In this document: positions 33,986-43,458 of the stretch, piece by piece
Layout: each line of letters starts with the position of its first letter
Position numbering within the stretch: the stretch's first letter is position 1
NCBI RefSeq assembly: GCF_027924605.1
Contig: NZ_AP027042.1
Location: 1,279,524 to 1,343,523, forward strand
Length of the DNA: 64,000 bases
Reading direction: 5' to 3'
Origin: Dyella sp. GSA-30
GTDB taxonomy: Bacteria; Pseudomonadota; Gammaproteobacteria; Xanthomonadales; Rhodanobacteraceae
Notes under the pieces: model-generated
Seen by the model: the letters and a program-made list of their open reading frames with translations, nothing else
The model's database searches: none
What the model was told of the DNA's origin: nothing
Made by a program: the position numbers and the translations under genes

Positions 33986-35296
33986 TCAGAACGCGATACT
34001 GGTCTTGAGACCAAGGATAAAAGCGTTGCTGTTCTGGCGCGTGCCACCCGGATGCAGGATGTACTGCAAGTTCGGGCGCAGGTTGATCGACGCGATCGGC
34101 GACCAGTTGTAGAACAGCTCCGAGACGTACTCGTAACCGTCCAGCACCTTGACCGGGGAAGTCGGATTGAGCGCGTTGTACTGACGCTGGTAGTCGCCCA
34201 GGCGACCGTTGGCGTGCGTGGCGCCGACGGCAAAGCCGACCATGTCGCGCGGACGGTTGAAGATGCCTTTGTATTCGGCGCCCATCGCGATCTGACGATC
34301 GGTGGCCGAGGTGAACTTGTCGGCCTGGGAGAAGTTGAAGAACACCGTCGTGCCGGCGCCGCCGGCATCGCCGCTGACCTGCTGCATCATTTCCAGGAAA
34401 CCGCCGTAGCGGCCACTGCGTTGCAGCGCCGTACCGCCGGCGAGCGCCAACGGTTCGCGATCGGTATTGAGATAGAGATCCTTGCCGCCGGAATTGTTGT
34501 ACCAGCCACCGATCTTGTAGGTGCCGGGCAGGCCGTTGGCATTGGGCGTCCAGCCGAATTCGGCCGGCATCAGCGCACCGGTGGTGCCGCCGGGGAAGTT
34601 GAGCTTCCAGCCATTGCGGCGCGCCCAGGCGTCATCCACGTAATTGGGGTTGACCTGATACGCGCCGACCTTCACGTAGGTCGTATCGGTGGTCTTGAAC
34701 TTCAGCCAGGTGGCCCATTGGCTGGTCGGCCAGTTGACCCAGTAGTCGCCGACAATATTGCCCGGAGGCGCACCGCAGAAGGTCAGGTTCTCGAAGTCGC
34801 AGCTGAAGCTGGCCATGTCTTCGCCAACCGGCAGGCGGCCGATGCGCCATTCGAGCCGGTCGTCGAAGAATTTCTGGTCCAGCGCGAACACCGTGATATG
34901 CCAGGTCTGGCCGCGGCCATAGACTTCCTGGATCAGCTGGTTGTTGCCGATATTGGCGTCGGCACCGAGATTGCGACCGTTACGGTCGGTCACGTAGATG
35001 TCGAATTTGCCGCCGGACCAACCCCAAAGCTTGTTCAGGTCGAGACTGGCGCCGAACTTCCATTGGTCGGTATAGCGGGTGAGGCTGCGCGTGCCGCCAG
35101 TGAAGTTATGCGCCGCTTCGAACCCGTAGCCGAAGTCGAACTTGATGCCCTCCTGTTCCAGGCGGGTACGCGTGCCGTTCCAGTCGCCAAACAGATACGG
35201 ACTGTCATCCGCACGGCTGTCGGGTGCCGCGGCAAGTCCCAGCAGTGCGAGCAGGGTGCACGCGGCAAGCGGCTTTTTATTATGTTTGAGATCCAT
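33986..35296 (-). CDS. oprB: Carbohydrate-selective porin, OprB family
   Basis: The 436-residue outer-membrane protein has a signal peptide ending DSRA-DDS and the OprB opening LFGDWNGTRTRLEQEGIKFDFGY. Typical beta-strand alternation follows, with FALDQKFFDDRLEWRIGRLPVGEDMA and the pair FSCDFENLTFCG, whose cysteines could bridge. It ends LGLKTSIAF with a terminal Phe, the usual barrel-assembly signal. GGAG precedes the ATG at 35296. It is the last gene of the inositol operon, 40 bases after iolA, so it probably lets inositol or related polyols across the outer membrane. Confidence 0.92.
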   Translation of the reverse strand: MDLKHNKKPLAACTLLALLGLAAAPDSRADDSPYLFGDWNGTRTRLEQEGIKFDFGYGFEAAHNFTGGTRSLTRYTDQWKFGASLDLNKLWGWSGGKFDIYVTDRNGRNLGADANIGNNQLIQEVYGRGQTWHITVFALDQKFFDDRLEWRIGRLPVGEDMASFSCDFENLTFCGAPPGNIVGDYWVNWPTSQWATWLKFKTTDTTYVKVGAYQVNPNYVDDAWARRNGWKLNFPGGTTGALMPAEFGWTPNANGLPGTYKIGGWYNNSGGKDLYLNTDREPLALAGGTALQRSGRYGGFLEMMQQVSGDAGGAGTTVFFNFSQADKFTSATDRQIAMGAEYKGIFNRPRDMVGFAVGATHANGRLGDYQRQYNALNPTSPVKVLDGYEYVSELFYNWSPIASINLRPNLQYILHPGGTRQNSNAFILGLKTSIAF

Positions 35297-35336
35297 CGCA
35301 TGACTCCATGGGGGCGTGGGGTGTCGTGGGGACGGC

Positions 35337-36863
35337 TCAGTGGGTGGGCATGGCGAATTGCGCGCCGCCTCCTCCTGCGCCACCGGACAGCCAGCGTTGG
35401 GTGACCGCTTTCTGCCGGGTATAGAAACGGACCGATTCCGGGCCGTGTGCGTGGTGGTCGCCCATCAGGCTCTTTTTCCAACCACCGAAACTGTGGAATG
35501 CCATCGGTACGGGAATCGGCACGTTGATGCCGATCATGCCGACCTGGACGCGATGCGCGAACTCGCGCGCGACATGTCCGTCGCGCGTGAAGATGGCGGT
35601 GCCGTTGCCGAACTCGTGCTCATCGATGAGCTTCAGCGCCGTGGCGAAGTCCGGCACGCGGACGACACAGAGCACGGGGCCGAAAATTTCTTCCTTGTAG
35701 ATACGCATGGCCGGTGTAACCCGGTCGAATAGTGTACCGCCCAGGAAGAAACCTTGCTCGAATCCGGCGACGCGATGGTCTCGTCCATCAACCACCAGTT
35801 CAGCGCCGCTCATAACGCCGTCGTCGATATAGCCGACAATCTTTTCGCGATGTTGCGAGGTGATCACCGGGCCCATCTCCGACGTATCGTTCATGCCTTC
35901 GCCTACACGAAGCGCACGCACTTTCGGAACGAGTTGGGCAACCAGCGTGTCGGCCGTCTCTTCGCCAACCGCAACGACCACCGAAATCGCCATGCAGCGC
36001 TCGCCGGCGGCACCGAAGCCCGCGCCCATCAGGGCGTCGACGGTCTTGTCCATGTCGGCATCGGGCATCACGATCATGTGATTCTTCGCGCCGCCCAGCG
36101 CCTGCACGCGTTTGCCGCTGGCGGTGCCACGCGCGTAGATATACTCGGCGATCGGGGTCGAGCCGACGAAGCTCACCGCCTTGACCTTCGGGTGATCGAG
36201 CAAGGCGTCGACTGCGGTCTTGTCGCCCTGGATCACGTTGAACACACCGTCGGGCAACCCGGCCTCGGTCAGCAGCTCGGCCAGCATCAACGAGGTGGTG
36301 GGATCGCGTTCGGACGGCTTCAGTACGAAGGTGTTGCCGCAGGCGATCGCCATCGGGAACATCCACATCGGAACCATCGCCGGGAAATTAAACGGCGTGA
36401 TGCCCGCGCATACACCCAGCGCCTGGCGCATCGTCCACGCGTCGATACCGTTGGCGATCTGCTCGGTGTAGTCGCCTTTGAGCAGTTCGGGGATGCCGCA
36501 AGCGTACTCGACCACTTCCAGGCCACGTACTAATTCGCCCTGAGCGTCGGAGAAGACCTTGCCATGCTCGCGCGTGATCGTCGCGGCGAGCTTGTCCATA
36601 TCACGCTCGATGAGCTGTTTAAAACGGAACATCACGCGAGCGCGCTTCAAGGGCGGCGTTTGCGACCACGCCGGGAAGGCGGCTTCGGCGGCCTTTACGG
36701 CCTGATCGACGTCTTGTGCCGAAGCGAGAGCAACCGCGCCGATCACGGCGCCGGTTGCCGGGTTGTACGAGGGCACGCTGTTGCCGGCGCCCGCTTGCAT
36801 GCGTCCATCGATGTAGTGGCCGATCGCGGTGGGTTGGGTATGCGTATTAGGTTGTGCAGACAT
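35337..36863 (-). CDS. iolA: Methylmalonate/malonate-semialdehyde dehydrogenase (acylating)
   Basis: The 508-residue CoA-acylating aldehyde dehydrogenase has NAD-binding [27 protein letters not shown], the catalytic Cys in [13 protein letters not shown], and KEEIFGPVL. In the inositol pathway it converts malonate semialdehyde to acetyl-CoA and CO2, the last step. It is slightly long at the C-terminus because of a Gly-rich tail ([13 protein letters not shown]). It follows iolB by 21 bases. The same enzyme could serve valine catabolism (MmsA); the operon context favours IolA. Confidence 0.94.
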   Translation of the reverse strand: MSAQPNTHTQPTAIGHYIDGRMQAGAGNSVPSYNPATGAVIGAVALASAQDVDQAVKAAEAAFPAWSQTPPLKRARVMFRFKQLIERDMDKLAATITREHGKVFSDAQGELVRGLEVVEYACGIPELLKGDYTEQIANGIDAWTMRQALGVCAGITPFNFPAMVPMWMFPMAIACGNTFVLKPSERDPTTSLMLAELLTEAGLPDGVFNVIQGDKTAVDALLDHPKVKAVSFVGSTPIAEYIYARGTASGKRVQALGGAKNHMIVMPDADMDKTVDALMGAGFGAAGERCMAISVVVAVGEETADTLVAQLVPKVRALRVGEGMNDTSEMGPVITSQHREKIVGYIDDGVMSGAELVVDGRDHRVAGFEQGFFLGGTLFDRVTPAMRIYKEEIFGPVLCVVRVPDFATALKLIDEHEFGNGTAIFTRDGHVAREFAHRVQVGMIGINVPIPVPMAFHSFGGWKKSLMGDHHAHGPESVRFYTRQKAVTQRWLSGGAGGGGAQFAMPTH

Positions 36864-36884
36864 GTGAATTTCCTGTCGACGTGA

Positions 36885-37679
36885 TCAGCGCGGCATCAGC
36901 CAGTCGTGCGCGGGATCGTTCTTGAAATGCCATTCGCGGCGCGGGCCGGCCATCACGTTGAGGTAGTAGCCACGATAACCATGCGGCATCACTACCGGGT
37001 GATAACCACGTGGCACCATCACCACGTCGTGATCGCCCACGGCCATGGATTCATCCAGGTCGCGCGCATCGGTATACACGCGCTGGAACGCAAAGCCTTG
37101 CGGCGGATCGATACGGTGGTAGTAGGTCTCTTCCAGCGAGCTTTCCACCGGTACGTTGTCGCTGTCGTGCTTGTGCGGCGGATAGCTGGACGAATGCGCG
37201 GCCGGCGTGACGACCTCGACGACGAGCAGCGATTCGGCCGGTTCGGTCTGTGGAAGAATGTCGCAGACGTAGCGCGTGTTCGTGCCTTGTCCGCGCACCG
37301 ATCGTTTCATCTGTGCCGCGGCGATCAGTCGCGCGGCATGCTTGCCGGTGGCGGGTGCGGTGGCGAGCGCGAGTTCGACGTTGTCATGCGCATCGATGCG
37401 ATAGCGCGAACCCGGCGGTGCGTAGACCGCATCGGGCGAGCGTTCGTCGAACACGCTGGCGCGACCACCGAGATTCGTCCATGCATTCGCGCCGACCGTG
37501 ACATCGGCGTTGCCGGTCAGTACGACCAGGCAACCTTCGCGATCGGCGGGGAGCTCGATCTCCAACGCTTCACCTGCCTTGAGACGATAGCCTTCGAAGC
37601 CGACGTACTTCCAGCCCGCCGATGCCGGCGTCACCTTGACGATGTCGCGTCCTTCGCGTGCCTTGACCAACAAGCTCAT
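36885..37679 (-). CDS. iolB: 5-deoxy-glucuronate isomerase
   Basis: The 264-residue bicupin isomerase has GGRASVFDERSPDAVYAPPGS, the metal-site region SSYPPHKHD, LEETYYHRIDPPQGFAFQRVY and PRGYHPVVMPHGYRGYYLNVMAG. It converts 5-deoxy-D-glucuronate to 5-dehydro-2-deoxy-D-gluconate, the step between IolD and IolC. GGGAGA precedes the ATG at 37679; the upstream in-frame extension overlaps iolE and is not coding. Confidence 0.94.
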   Translation of the reverse strand: MSLLVKAREGRDIVKVTPASAGWKYVGFEGYRLKAGEALEIELPADREGCLVVLTGNADVTVGANAWTNLGGRASVFDERSPDAVYAPPGSRYRIDAHDNVELALATAPATGKHAARLIAAAQMKRSVRGQGTNTRYVCDILPQTEPAESLLVVEVVTPAAHSSSYPPHKHDSDNVPVESSLEETYYHRIDPPQGFAFQRVYTDARDLDESMAVGDHDVVMVPRGYHPVVMPHGYRGYYLNVMAGPRREWHFKNDPAHDWLMPR

Positions 37680-37719
37680 GTGAGCGTCTCCCAAGAAAGT
37701 GTCCGAAACGACGCGCGCA

Positions 37720-38637
37720 TCACGCCACCTCTTTGAGCGGCTTGCCATCGACCAGTGCACGCAAGGTGCGATAGCCGAGATCGGCATAGGCGTAGCTCGG
37801 CGCAACGGCGGGATCCTGTTCCGCTTCGACAACCAGCCACCCTTGGTAGGCGTGCTTGCGCAATACACCGACAATCGCTTCGAAATCGATCGCACCATCG
37901 CCCGGTACAGTGAATACGCCATTCAATACCGAGTCGAGAAAGCTCCACTGACGATTGCGCGCATGGCGAATGATCGCGGGGCGGACATCCTTGCAATGCA
38001 CGTGACAAACGCGGTCGATGTGTTTGGTGAGAATCGCCAGCGGATCGCCGCCACCAAAATAGGCATGGCCGCTATCGAACAACAGGCCGACCTCGTCGCC
38101 GGTGTATGCCATGGCGCGATCGATATCGTCCGGCGCTTCGACGTATGCACCCATGTGATGGTGATAACCCAGACGCACACCAGACTTCAGCAGGTGTTTG
38201 CCGAAGGCGGTAAGGCGCTCGCCGTAGCGCTTGAACTCGTCGTCGTTCATCCAGCGCGGCCGCTTGTACAACGGGATGCCGCGCTCGCCCTGGATCGAAT
38301 CGGCGACTTCGCCGTACACCATCACCTTGCAGCCATTCTCGGCGAGCAGGCGCAGATGGCCCTCGACCGCGACGATCTCCTCTTCTACCGAGCGTGTGGC
38401 AAGGCGGCCGGAATACCAGCCGGAGACGACATCGAGGCCGTAGCCTGCCATCAGTTCGCGCAGTGCGGCCGGATCGCGCGGGAACTTGTTACCCAGCTCG
38501 AAACCTTGATAGCCGATCTGACGGCCTTCGGTGAGCGCGGTCGACAGCGGCGTCTCGCCGCCGAGCGAGGGCAGGTCGTCGTTGCTCCAACTGATCGGAT
38601 TGATACCGATCCTGACCTGGAATTCTTTAGTTGCCAT
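37720..38637 (-). CDS. iolE: Myo-inosose-2 dehydratase
   Basis: The 305-residue TIM-barrel protein has GINPISWSNDDLP, YQGFELGNKFPRD, YHHHMGAYVE, LFDSGHAYFGGGDP and HCKDVRP, matching IolE, which dehydrates 2-keto-myo-inositol to the 1,2-dione. Its ATG lies inside the end of iolD (11-base overlap), with AGGTAAG just upstream. iolB follows after 40 bases. Confidence 0.95.
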   Translation of the reverse strand: MATKEFQVRIGINPISWSNDDLPSLGGETPLSTALTEGRQIGYQGFELGNKFPRDPAALRELMAGYGLDVVSGWYSGRLATRSVEEEIVAVEGHLRLLAENGCKVMVYGEVADSIQGERGIPLYKRPRWMNDDEFKRYGERLTAFGKHLLKSGVRLGYHHHMGAYVEAPDDIDRAMAYTGDEVGLLFDSGHAYFGGGDPLAILTKHIDRVCHVHCKDVRPAIIRHARNRQWSFLDSVLNGVFTVPGDGAIDFEAIVGVLRKHAYQGWLVVEAEQDPAVAPSYAYADLGYRTLRALVDGKPLKEVA

Positions 38638-40522
38638 CGGTCTTACCTGTGGCGGCCGCAGGCCGCTGTTGTTGTTTGGCGATGTCGTACTGGCGACGTG
38701 CCTTGAGCACGGCATCGCGCTCGGACACTTCCGGCACGGCCACCTCCCACCAGCAGCCACCTTCTTCGGTGGTACGGCGATGGTCGGTGTCGATCGAAAT
38801 CAGATAGGTATGCTTTGAAGCACGTGCACGTAAGAGCGCCAGTTCAAGCTCGGCGATGCTGTTCACATGCTCGGCCGATGCACCCATCGCGCGCGCATGG
38901 GCGGCAAAGTCGATTTTCGGCATGCCCTCGCCGCCTTGCAGGCAGTCGTCGAACATGTTGTTGAACGGCGCGCCGCCGCATGCCTGCTGCAGGCGATTGA
39001 TACAGCCGTAACCGCCGTTGTCGAGCACGATGACGATGAGCTTGTGGCCAAGCATCACCGACGTGGCGATTTCGGCGTTGAGCATCAGATAGCTGCCATC
39101 GCCCAGCATCACGATCACTTCGCGATCCGGCTTGGCCATCTTCACGCCCAGGCCACCGGCGATCTCGTAACCCATGCAGGAGTAGCCGTACTCCATGTGG
39201 TAGCCGCCGGGTGTCGAGGTGCGCCACAGCTTTTCCAGTTCGGCTGGCAGCGTGCCGGCGGCGCAGACCACGATATCGTCGCGTGCCGATGCGGCAGCCG
39301 AGCGCTGTACGGCACCGATGATCTCGCCGTCATAGGGCAGTGTGCCGTTGGGCAGTTCGCGCTGTCCGGTAATGCGAGTGACGATGTTCGACCATTGCCG
39401 CGCCTGCTCGGCGGCGTGCTGTTGCCAGCTGCGATCGCTTTGCCATTGGCCTAGCGCATCCGATAGCGACTGCAGCCCCAGCTTGGCATCGCCCTGTATT
39501 TCGACGCCGCCGCCTTTAAGGGTGTCGTAGCCGTTGACGTTCAACGTGATGATGCGAGCGTTCGCGTACAACGCGTTGGAGCCGGTGGTGAAGTCCTGCA
39601 AACGCGTGCCGACAGCCACAACCACATCGGCGTCGGCCAGCAAGGCATTAGCGGCGGTCGAACCACAGACGCCGGCGGGGCCCAGCTGCAGAGGATGATC
39701 CCAGGCCAACGCGCCCTTGCCGGCCTGTGTTTCCGCGACCGGAACGCCGTGCTTGTCCACAAACGCACGCAGGGTTTCGCTCGCATTTGCATACAGGGCG
39801 CCGCCGCCGGCAATGAGCACCGGACGCTTGGCGGCGCGAAGCGCCATGGTCGCTTCGGCGATGTCCTCGGTCGACGGCGGCTGCTCGCGAATGTGGTGAA
39901 TGCGTTCGGCGAAGAAGTTCTCCGGCCAGTCGAATGCCTCGGCCTGCACATCCTGCGGCAAGGCCAGCGTGACCGGGCCGCAGAGTGCCGGATCGGTGAG
40001 CACGCGCATCGCGCGCGGCAGTGCGGTGAGGAGTTGTTCCGGCTTGACGATACGATCGAAATAACGCGACACCGGGCGCAGGCAGTCGTTGACGCTGGCC
40101 GTGCCATCACCGAAATCTTCCAGCTGCTGCAACACGGGATCGGGCGCGCGCGAGACAAAGATATCGCCCGGCAGCAACAGCACTGGCAGACGGTTGACAT
40201 GCGCGAGCGCTGCCGACGTCACCAGATTGGTGGCACCCGGGCCGATCGAGGTGGTGACCGCCATCATGCGTCGACGCATATGCGCCTTGGCGTACGCAAT
40301 GGCGGCATTGGCCATCGCCTGTTCGTTATGTGCGCGGTAGGTCGGCAGGGCATCGCGCTGCTGATAGAGCGCTTCGCCGAGGCCGGCGACATTGCCATGG
40401 CCAAAGATCGCGAACACGCCTCCGAACAGCGGCACGGTATGGCCTTCCTCATCGCGAATGCGCTGCGCGGCGAGATAATGCACCAAGGCTTGCGCCATGG
40501 TCAGGCGAACCGTCGCGCTCAT
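38627..40522 (-). CDS. iolD: 3D-trihydroxycyclohexane-1,2-dione acylhydrolase
   Basis: The 631-residue ThDP-dependent enzyme of the acetolactate-synthase fold begins with TVRLTMAQALVHYLAAQ. The catalytic Glu region is AHNEQAMANAA, followed by GPGATNLVTSAA and the ThDP motif GDGSYLMLNAEI ending LDNGGYGCIN. It opens the ring to give 5-deoxy-glucuronate. The ATG overlaps the iolC stop as ATGA. Confidence 0.95.
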   Translation of the reverse strand: MSATVRLTMAQALVHYLAAQRIRDEEGHTVPLFGGVFAIFGHGNVAGLGEALYQQRDALPTYRAHNEQAMANAAIAYAKAHMRRRMMAVTTSIGPGATNLVTSAALAHVNRLPVLLLPGDIFVSRAPDPVLQQLEDFGDGTASVNDCLRPVSRYFDRIVKPEQLLTALPRAMRVLTDPALCGPVTLALPQDVQAEAFDWPENFFAERIHHIREQPPSTEDIAEATMALRAAKRPVLIAGGGALYANASETLRAFVDKHGVPVAETQAGKGALAWDHPLQLGPAGVCGSTAANALLADADVVVAVGTRLQDFTTGSNALYANARIITLNVNGYDTLKGGGVEIQGDAKLGLQSLSDALGQWQSDRSWQQHAAEQARQWSNIVTRITGQRELPNGTLPYDGEIIGAVQRSAAASARDDIVVCAAGTLPAELEKLWRTSTPGGYHMEYGYSCMGYEIAGGLGVKMAKPDREVIVMLGDGSYLMLNAEIATSVMLGHKLIVIVLDNGGYGCINRLQQACGGAPFNNMFDDCLQGGEGMPKIDFAAHARAMGASAEHVNSIAELELALLRARASKHTYLISIDTDHRRTTEEGGCWWEVAVPEVSERDAVLKARRQYDIAKQQQRPAAATGKTDGN

Positions 40523-42474
40523 GCAGCGGCTCCCAGCGTCTTGGTACCCGTCGCGCGTTGTTTGCGCGCCTTGCTCCAAAGCGCGGCCAGTTGGCTGAAC
40601 TGCGCGGAGGCGCGCTCGATCAGTTCGGCGTCGTCGATCTCGTTGAGCAGCCAGGCGCGCGCGGGGTCGACAAAGATGCTTCGACCCACCGCGAAGCCAC
40701 GACAGCTCGCGCTATGCGCGGCAGCGGCAAACCCTTCGGCGAGCTCTTCGAACGGCGCATTGAGACCAAGCAGCAACACGCCGCGGCAATGGACGTCGCG
40801 TTCGGCGATCAAGGCGTCGATCGCTTTCCAATCGCCGGCCGTCACGGGTGCGAGCTTCCACCATTCGGGGCGGATACCGAGGTTGTAGATGCGCTTCATC
40901 GCACGCAGCACGCGCTCGCCCGGTGTGCCGACCGCGTTCGGATTGGCTGGCGGTATCACTTCGAGCAGCAGCTCGTGACCGCTCTGTTTGACCGCGTCGT
41001 ACAGTGAAAGCAGCTGCGTTTCCTGTTCCAAACGGCTCTCCGGTGCACCGTCCGGGTCGAACGGCACCAAGCATTTCACGACATGCTCGGCCGGCCAACT
41101 TACTAACTGTGTACCAACCGAGCGGCCGTATTCGAATTCCAGTGGATTGGATCCGGGCATTTCGACCGGTCGGCCGATCCACCAGCCACGACCGGTGGCG
41201 GCATTGAGCGCGTCCTGGCCGTAGCGTTGGTCAGTCAGCACACCAACACGGTGCTTGAGATCCAGGGCGGCTTCGGTTTTTGCCACGGCTTCGATCAGTA
41301 GCTGCTTGAGGCGCGGCAAGCGATCTTCGATAGCGTGGCATTCGCGGGCCAGTTCGAAAAACTGGCTGCGATGGTCGAAGGCGAAGATGTGCAGGTCGTC
41401 CCAGTGCCGGCGCGCCACGGAGACGCGATGCAGGTGCGCCAGTTCGTCGTCCCGGTCTGGACGCTGCAGGCGTTCGGCGTTGGCTAGGAAATACTCCAGC
41501 TCTTCGCGGCTGGGCATTGCTGGCGCGCAGCCGTGGCGCGAGACGACGATGGCACCGCAGGCGTTGGCATAGGCACAGCAGCGTTCGATGCTTTCATCGC
41601 GCAGCCAGCCAAGTAGAAAGCCGGAGATAAACGCGTCGCCTGCACCGAGTACGTTGAGTACTTCCACGCGGGTGCCGTTGAAGGTGGGCGCGTCGTCGAT
41701 CCGTTGCGGGATATCGCCTTCGATCACGCTGCACCCCTGTGCGCCGCGTTTCACGACCAGGGTGGCCTGGGTCCGCTTGCGCACATTACGCAGCGCCGCC
41801 ATCAGGTCTTCGCTGCCACCGGCGATATGGAACTCTTCCTCGGTGCCGACGATCAGGTCGAACTGCGGCAGGATGTTCTGCAAGTGTGTGGTCACGCCGT
41901 CGTTGGCGATGAAGCGTGTTTCGCCATCGCCGCGGCCAGTCAGGCCCCACAGCACCGGGCGATAGTCGATATCCAGCACGGTGCGCACGCCATGCTTGCG
42001 TGCATAGTCGAGAGCACGGCTGCTTGCCGCGTGCACGCCGGGCGTCGAGAAGTGCGTGCCGGTGATCGCGAGCGCGTGCGAGGAGGCAATGAAGTCCTCA
42101 TCGATATCCGCCGCCTCGATTGCCATATCCGCGCAGTTCTCGCGATAGAAAACCAGCGGGAAGGTCTGGCGATCCTTGATGCCGAGCAGCACCAGGCCGG
42201 TCAGGCGTTGTGGATCGGCGCGTACGTGGCTGACATTGCAGCCGACGCTACGCAGCGTATCGAGCAGGAAACGGCCCATATGATCGTCGCCCACGCGCGT
42301 GAGCATCGCCGAGCGCAAGCCGAGGCGCGCCGTGCCGAACGCGCAATTGCCCGACGAGCCGCCCAGGTACTTGGCGAAGCTGGATGCATCTTCAAGGCGG
42401 GCGCCGGGCTGTTGCGCATACAAATCCACGGCCAGGCGGCCGAGGCAGATCAGATCGTATTGACGTTCATTCAT
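40519..42474 (-). CDS. iolC: Bifunctional 5-dehydro-2-deoxygluconokinase / aldolase (IolC-DUF2090 fusion)
   Basis: The 651-residue product is a fusion. Residues 1 to about 330 are a PfkB-family kinase (LGGSSGNCAFGTARLG and the anion-hole motif GAGDAFISGF near 275), giving 5-dehydro-2-deoxygluconate 6-phosphate. The rest is a DUF2090 domain (FAFDHRSQF to FAVGRSIFVDPARAWL), a class I aldolase-like TIM barrel that takes the place of IolJ, yielding malonate semialdehyde and dihydroxyacetone phosphate. No separate iolJ gene is present. The start at 42474 is set by homology; a 56-codon extension upstream lies in the intergenic repeat. Confidence 0.93.
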   Translation of the reverse strand: MNERQYDLICLGRLAVDLYAQQPGARLEDASSFAKYLGGSSGNCAFGTARLGLRSAMLTRVGDDHMGRFLLDTLRSVGCNVSHVRADPQRLTGLVLLGIKDRQTFPLVFYRENCADMAIEAADIDEDFIASSHALAITGTHFSTPGVHAASSRALDYARKHGVRTVLDIDYRPVLWGLTGRGDGETRFIANDGVTTHLQNILPQFDLIVGTEEEFHIAGGSEDLMAALRNVRKRTQATLVVKRGAQGCSVIEGDIPQRIDDAPTFNGTRVEVLNVLGAGDAFISGFLLGWLRDESIERCCAYANACGAIVVSRHGCAPAMPSREELEYFLANAERLQRPDRDDELAHLHRVSVARRHWDDLHIFAFDHRSQFFELARECHAIEDRLPRLKQLLIEAVAKTEAALDLKHRVGVLTDQRYGQDALNAATGRGWWIGRPVEMPGSNPLEFEYGRSVGTQLVSWPAEHVVKCLVPFDPDGAPESRLEQETQLLSLYDAVKQSGHELLLEVIPPANPNAVGTPGERVLRAMKRIYNLGIRPEWWKLAPVTAGDWKAIDALIAERDVHCRGVLLLGLNAPFEELAEGFAAAAHSASCRGFAVGRSIFVDPARAWLLNEIDDAELIERASAQFSQLAALWSKARKQRATGTKTLGAAA

Positions 42475-42498
42475 TGCGAAGGGCTTCTTCAATAGGGA

Positions 42499-42632
42499 TG
42501 CCGGCGTTGTGCCGGCAGGGCGGCTGGGCAGACGAGTAGCGGTTCGCGGCCGGGTCGTGCGACATGCCATCGACAGGGAATGACGTTGTTGCCGCCGGCC
42601 CAGGAGGGGTGCCGCGCCCTCGCTACTCGTCT
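42499..42632. repeat. Inverted repeat and hairpin in the ATPase-iolC gap
   Basis: The 171-base gap between the ABC ATPase gene and iolC holds 12-bp perfect inverted arms at 42530-42541 and 42621-42632 (GACGAGTAGCG core), 79 bases apart, and nested on the iolC side a 7-bp hairpin TGCCGGC/GCCGGCA at 42499-42517. No T tract is seen. It may be an RNA-processing or partial-termination element separating transport from catabolic genes. Confidence 0.55.
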
Positions 42633-42645
42633 CCCGCCGCAACCG

Positions 42646-43449
42646 TCAGGCCGCGTCGCGGCCTTCCAATGCGTTGAACAGGCTCTGGATCTCGGTACCG
42701 CCGGCCATCATGTCGAGCACCTCCTCCTTGCTGATGTTTTCCTTGGCGAACGTGCCCATCGACTGGCCGCGGTTGAGCAGGGTGAAGCTGTCGCCGATCG
42801 GATAGGCGTGGTGCACGTTATGCGTGATGAAGATCACCGAGATGCCACGCTCGCGCGCCTTGTGGATCAGCTTGAGCACATTGCAGCTCTGCTTGACGCC
42901 GAGCGCTGCGGTGGGTTCGTCGAGGATCAGCACCTTGGCGCCGAAGTGGATGGCGCGCGCGATCGCCAGGCATTGGCGTTCGCCGCCGGACATGGTGCCG
43001 ACCGGCTGGTGCGGTGAGCGCACGTGGATACCCATTTCGCTGAGCTTCTCCTCGGCGACGCTGGCGGCATGGTTGATATCCATTACCGGGATCACGCCGA
43101 ACAGTTTCTTCATCGGTTCGCGGCCGGCAAAGAAGTTGCGCGCCACGCTCATCAGCGGGACCAGGGCGAGATCCTGGTAGACCGTGGCAATGCCTTTGTC
43201 GAGTGCCTCGCGCGGCGAGGTGAAATGGACATCTTCGCCTTCGACCAGATAACGGCCCTTGTTCGGCTTGTGCACGCCGGCCAGCGTCTTGATCAGGGTG
43301 GACTTGCCCGCGCCGTTGTCGCCGAGCAGGCAATGCACTTCGCCGCGACGCAGGCGCAGGGTGACGTCCTGCAGCGAGATCACCGTGCCGAAGTACTTGC
43401 TGATGTTTTCCAGCTGCAGGATGTAGTCGTCTTTCGTTTCAGTCGTCAT
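42646..43449 (-). CDS. Sugar/inositol ABC transporter ATPase, single-domain
   Basis: The 267-residue ATPase has Walker [14 protein letters not shown]-loop [10 protein letters not shown], signature [14 protein letters not shown], Walker [13 protein letters not shown] and a switch His in FITHNVHHA. It belongs to the CUT2 carbohydrate group, but CUT2 ATPases for inositol or ribose (IatA, RbsA) usually have two ABC domains and about 500 residues; this one has one, like fructose-type FrcA, and would work as a homodimer. It follows the permease gene by 9 bases. Confidence 0.92.
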   Translation of the reverse strand: MTTETKDDYILQLENISKYFGTVISLQDVTLRLRRGEVHCLLGDNGAGKSTLIKTLAGVHKPNKGRYLVEGEDVHFTSPREALDKGIATVYQDLALVPLMSVARNFFAGREPMKKLFGVIPVMDINHAASVAEEKLSEMGIHVRSPHQPVGTMSGGERQCLAIARAIHFGAKVLILDEPTAALGVKQSCNVLKLIHKARERGISVIFITHNVHHAYPIGDSFTLLNRGQSMGTFAKENISKEEVLDMMAGGTEIQSLFNALEGRDAA

Positions 43450-43458
43450 GGCCAGTCC

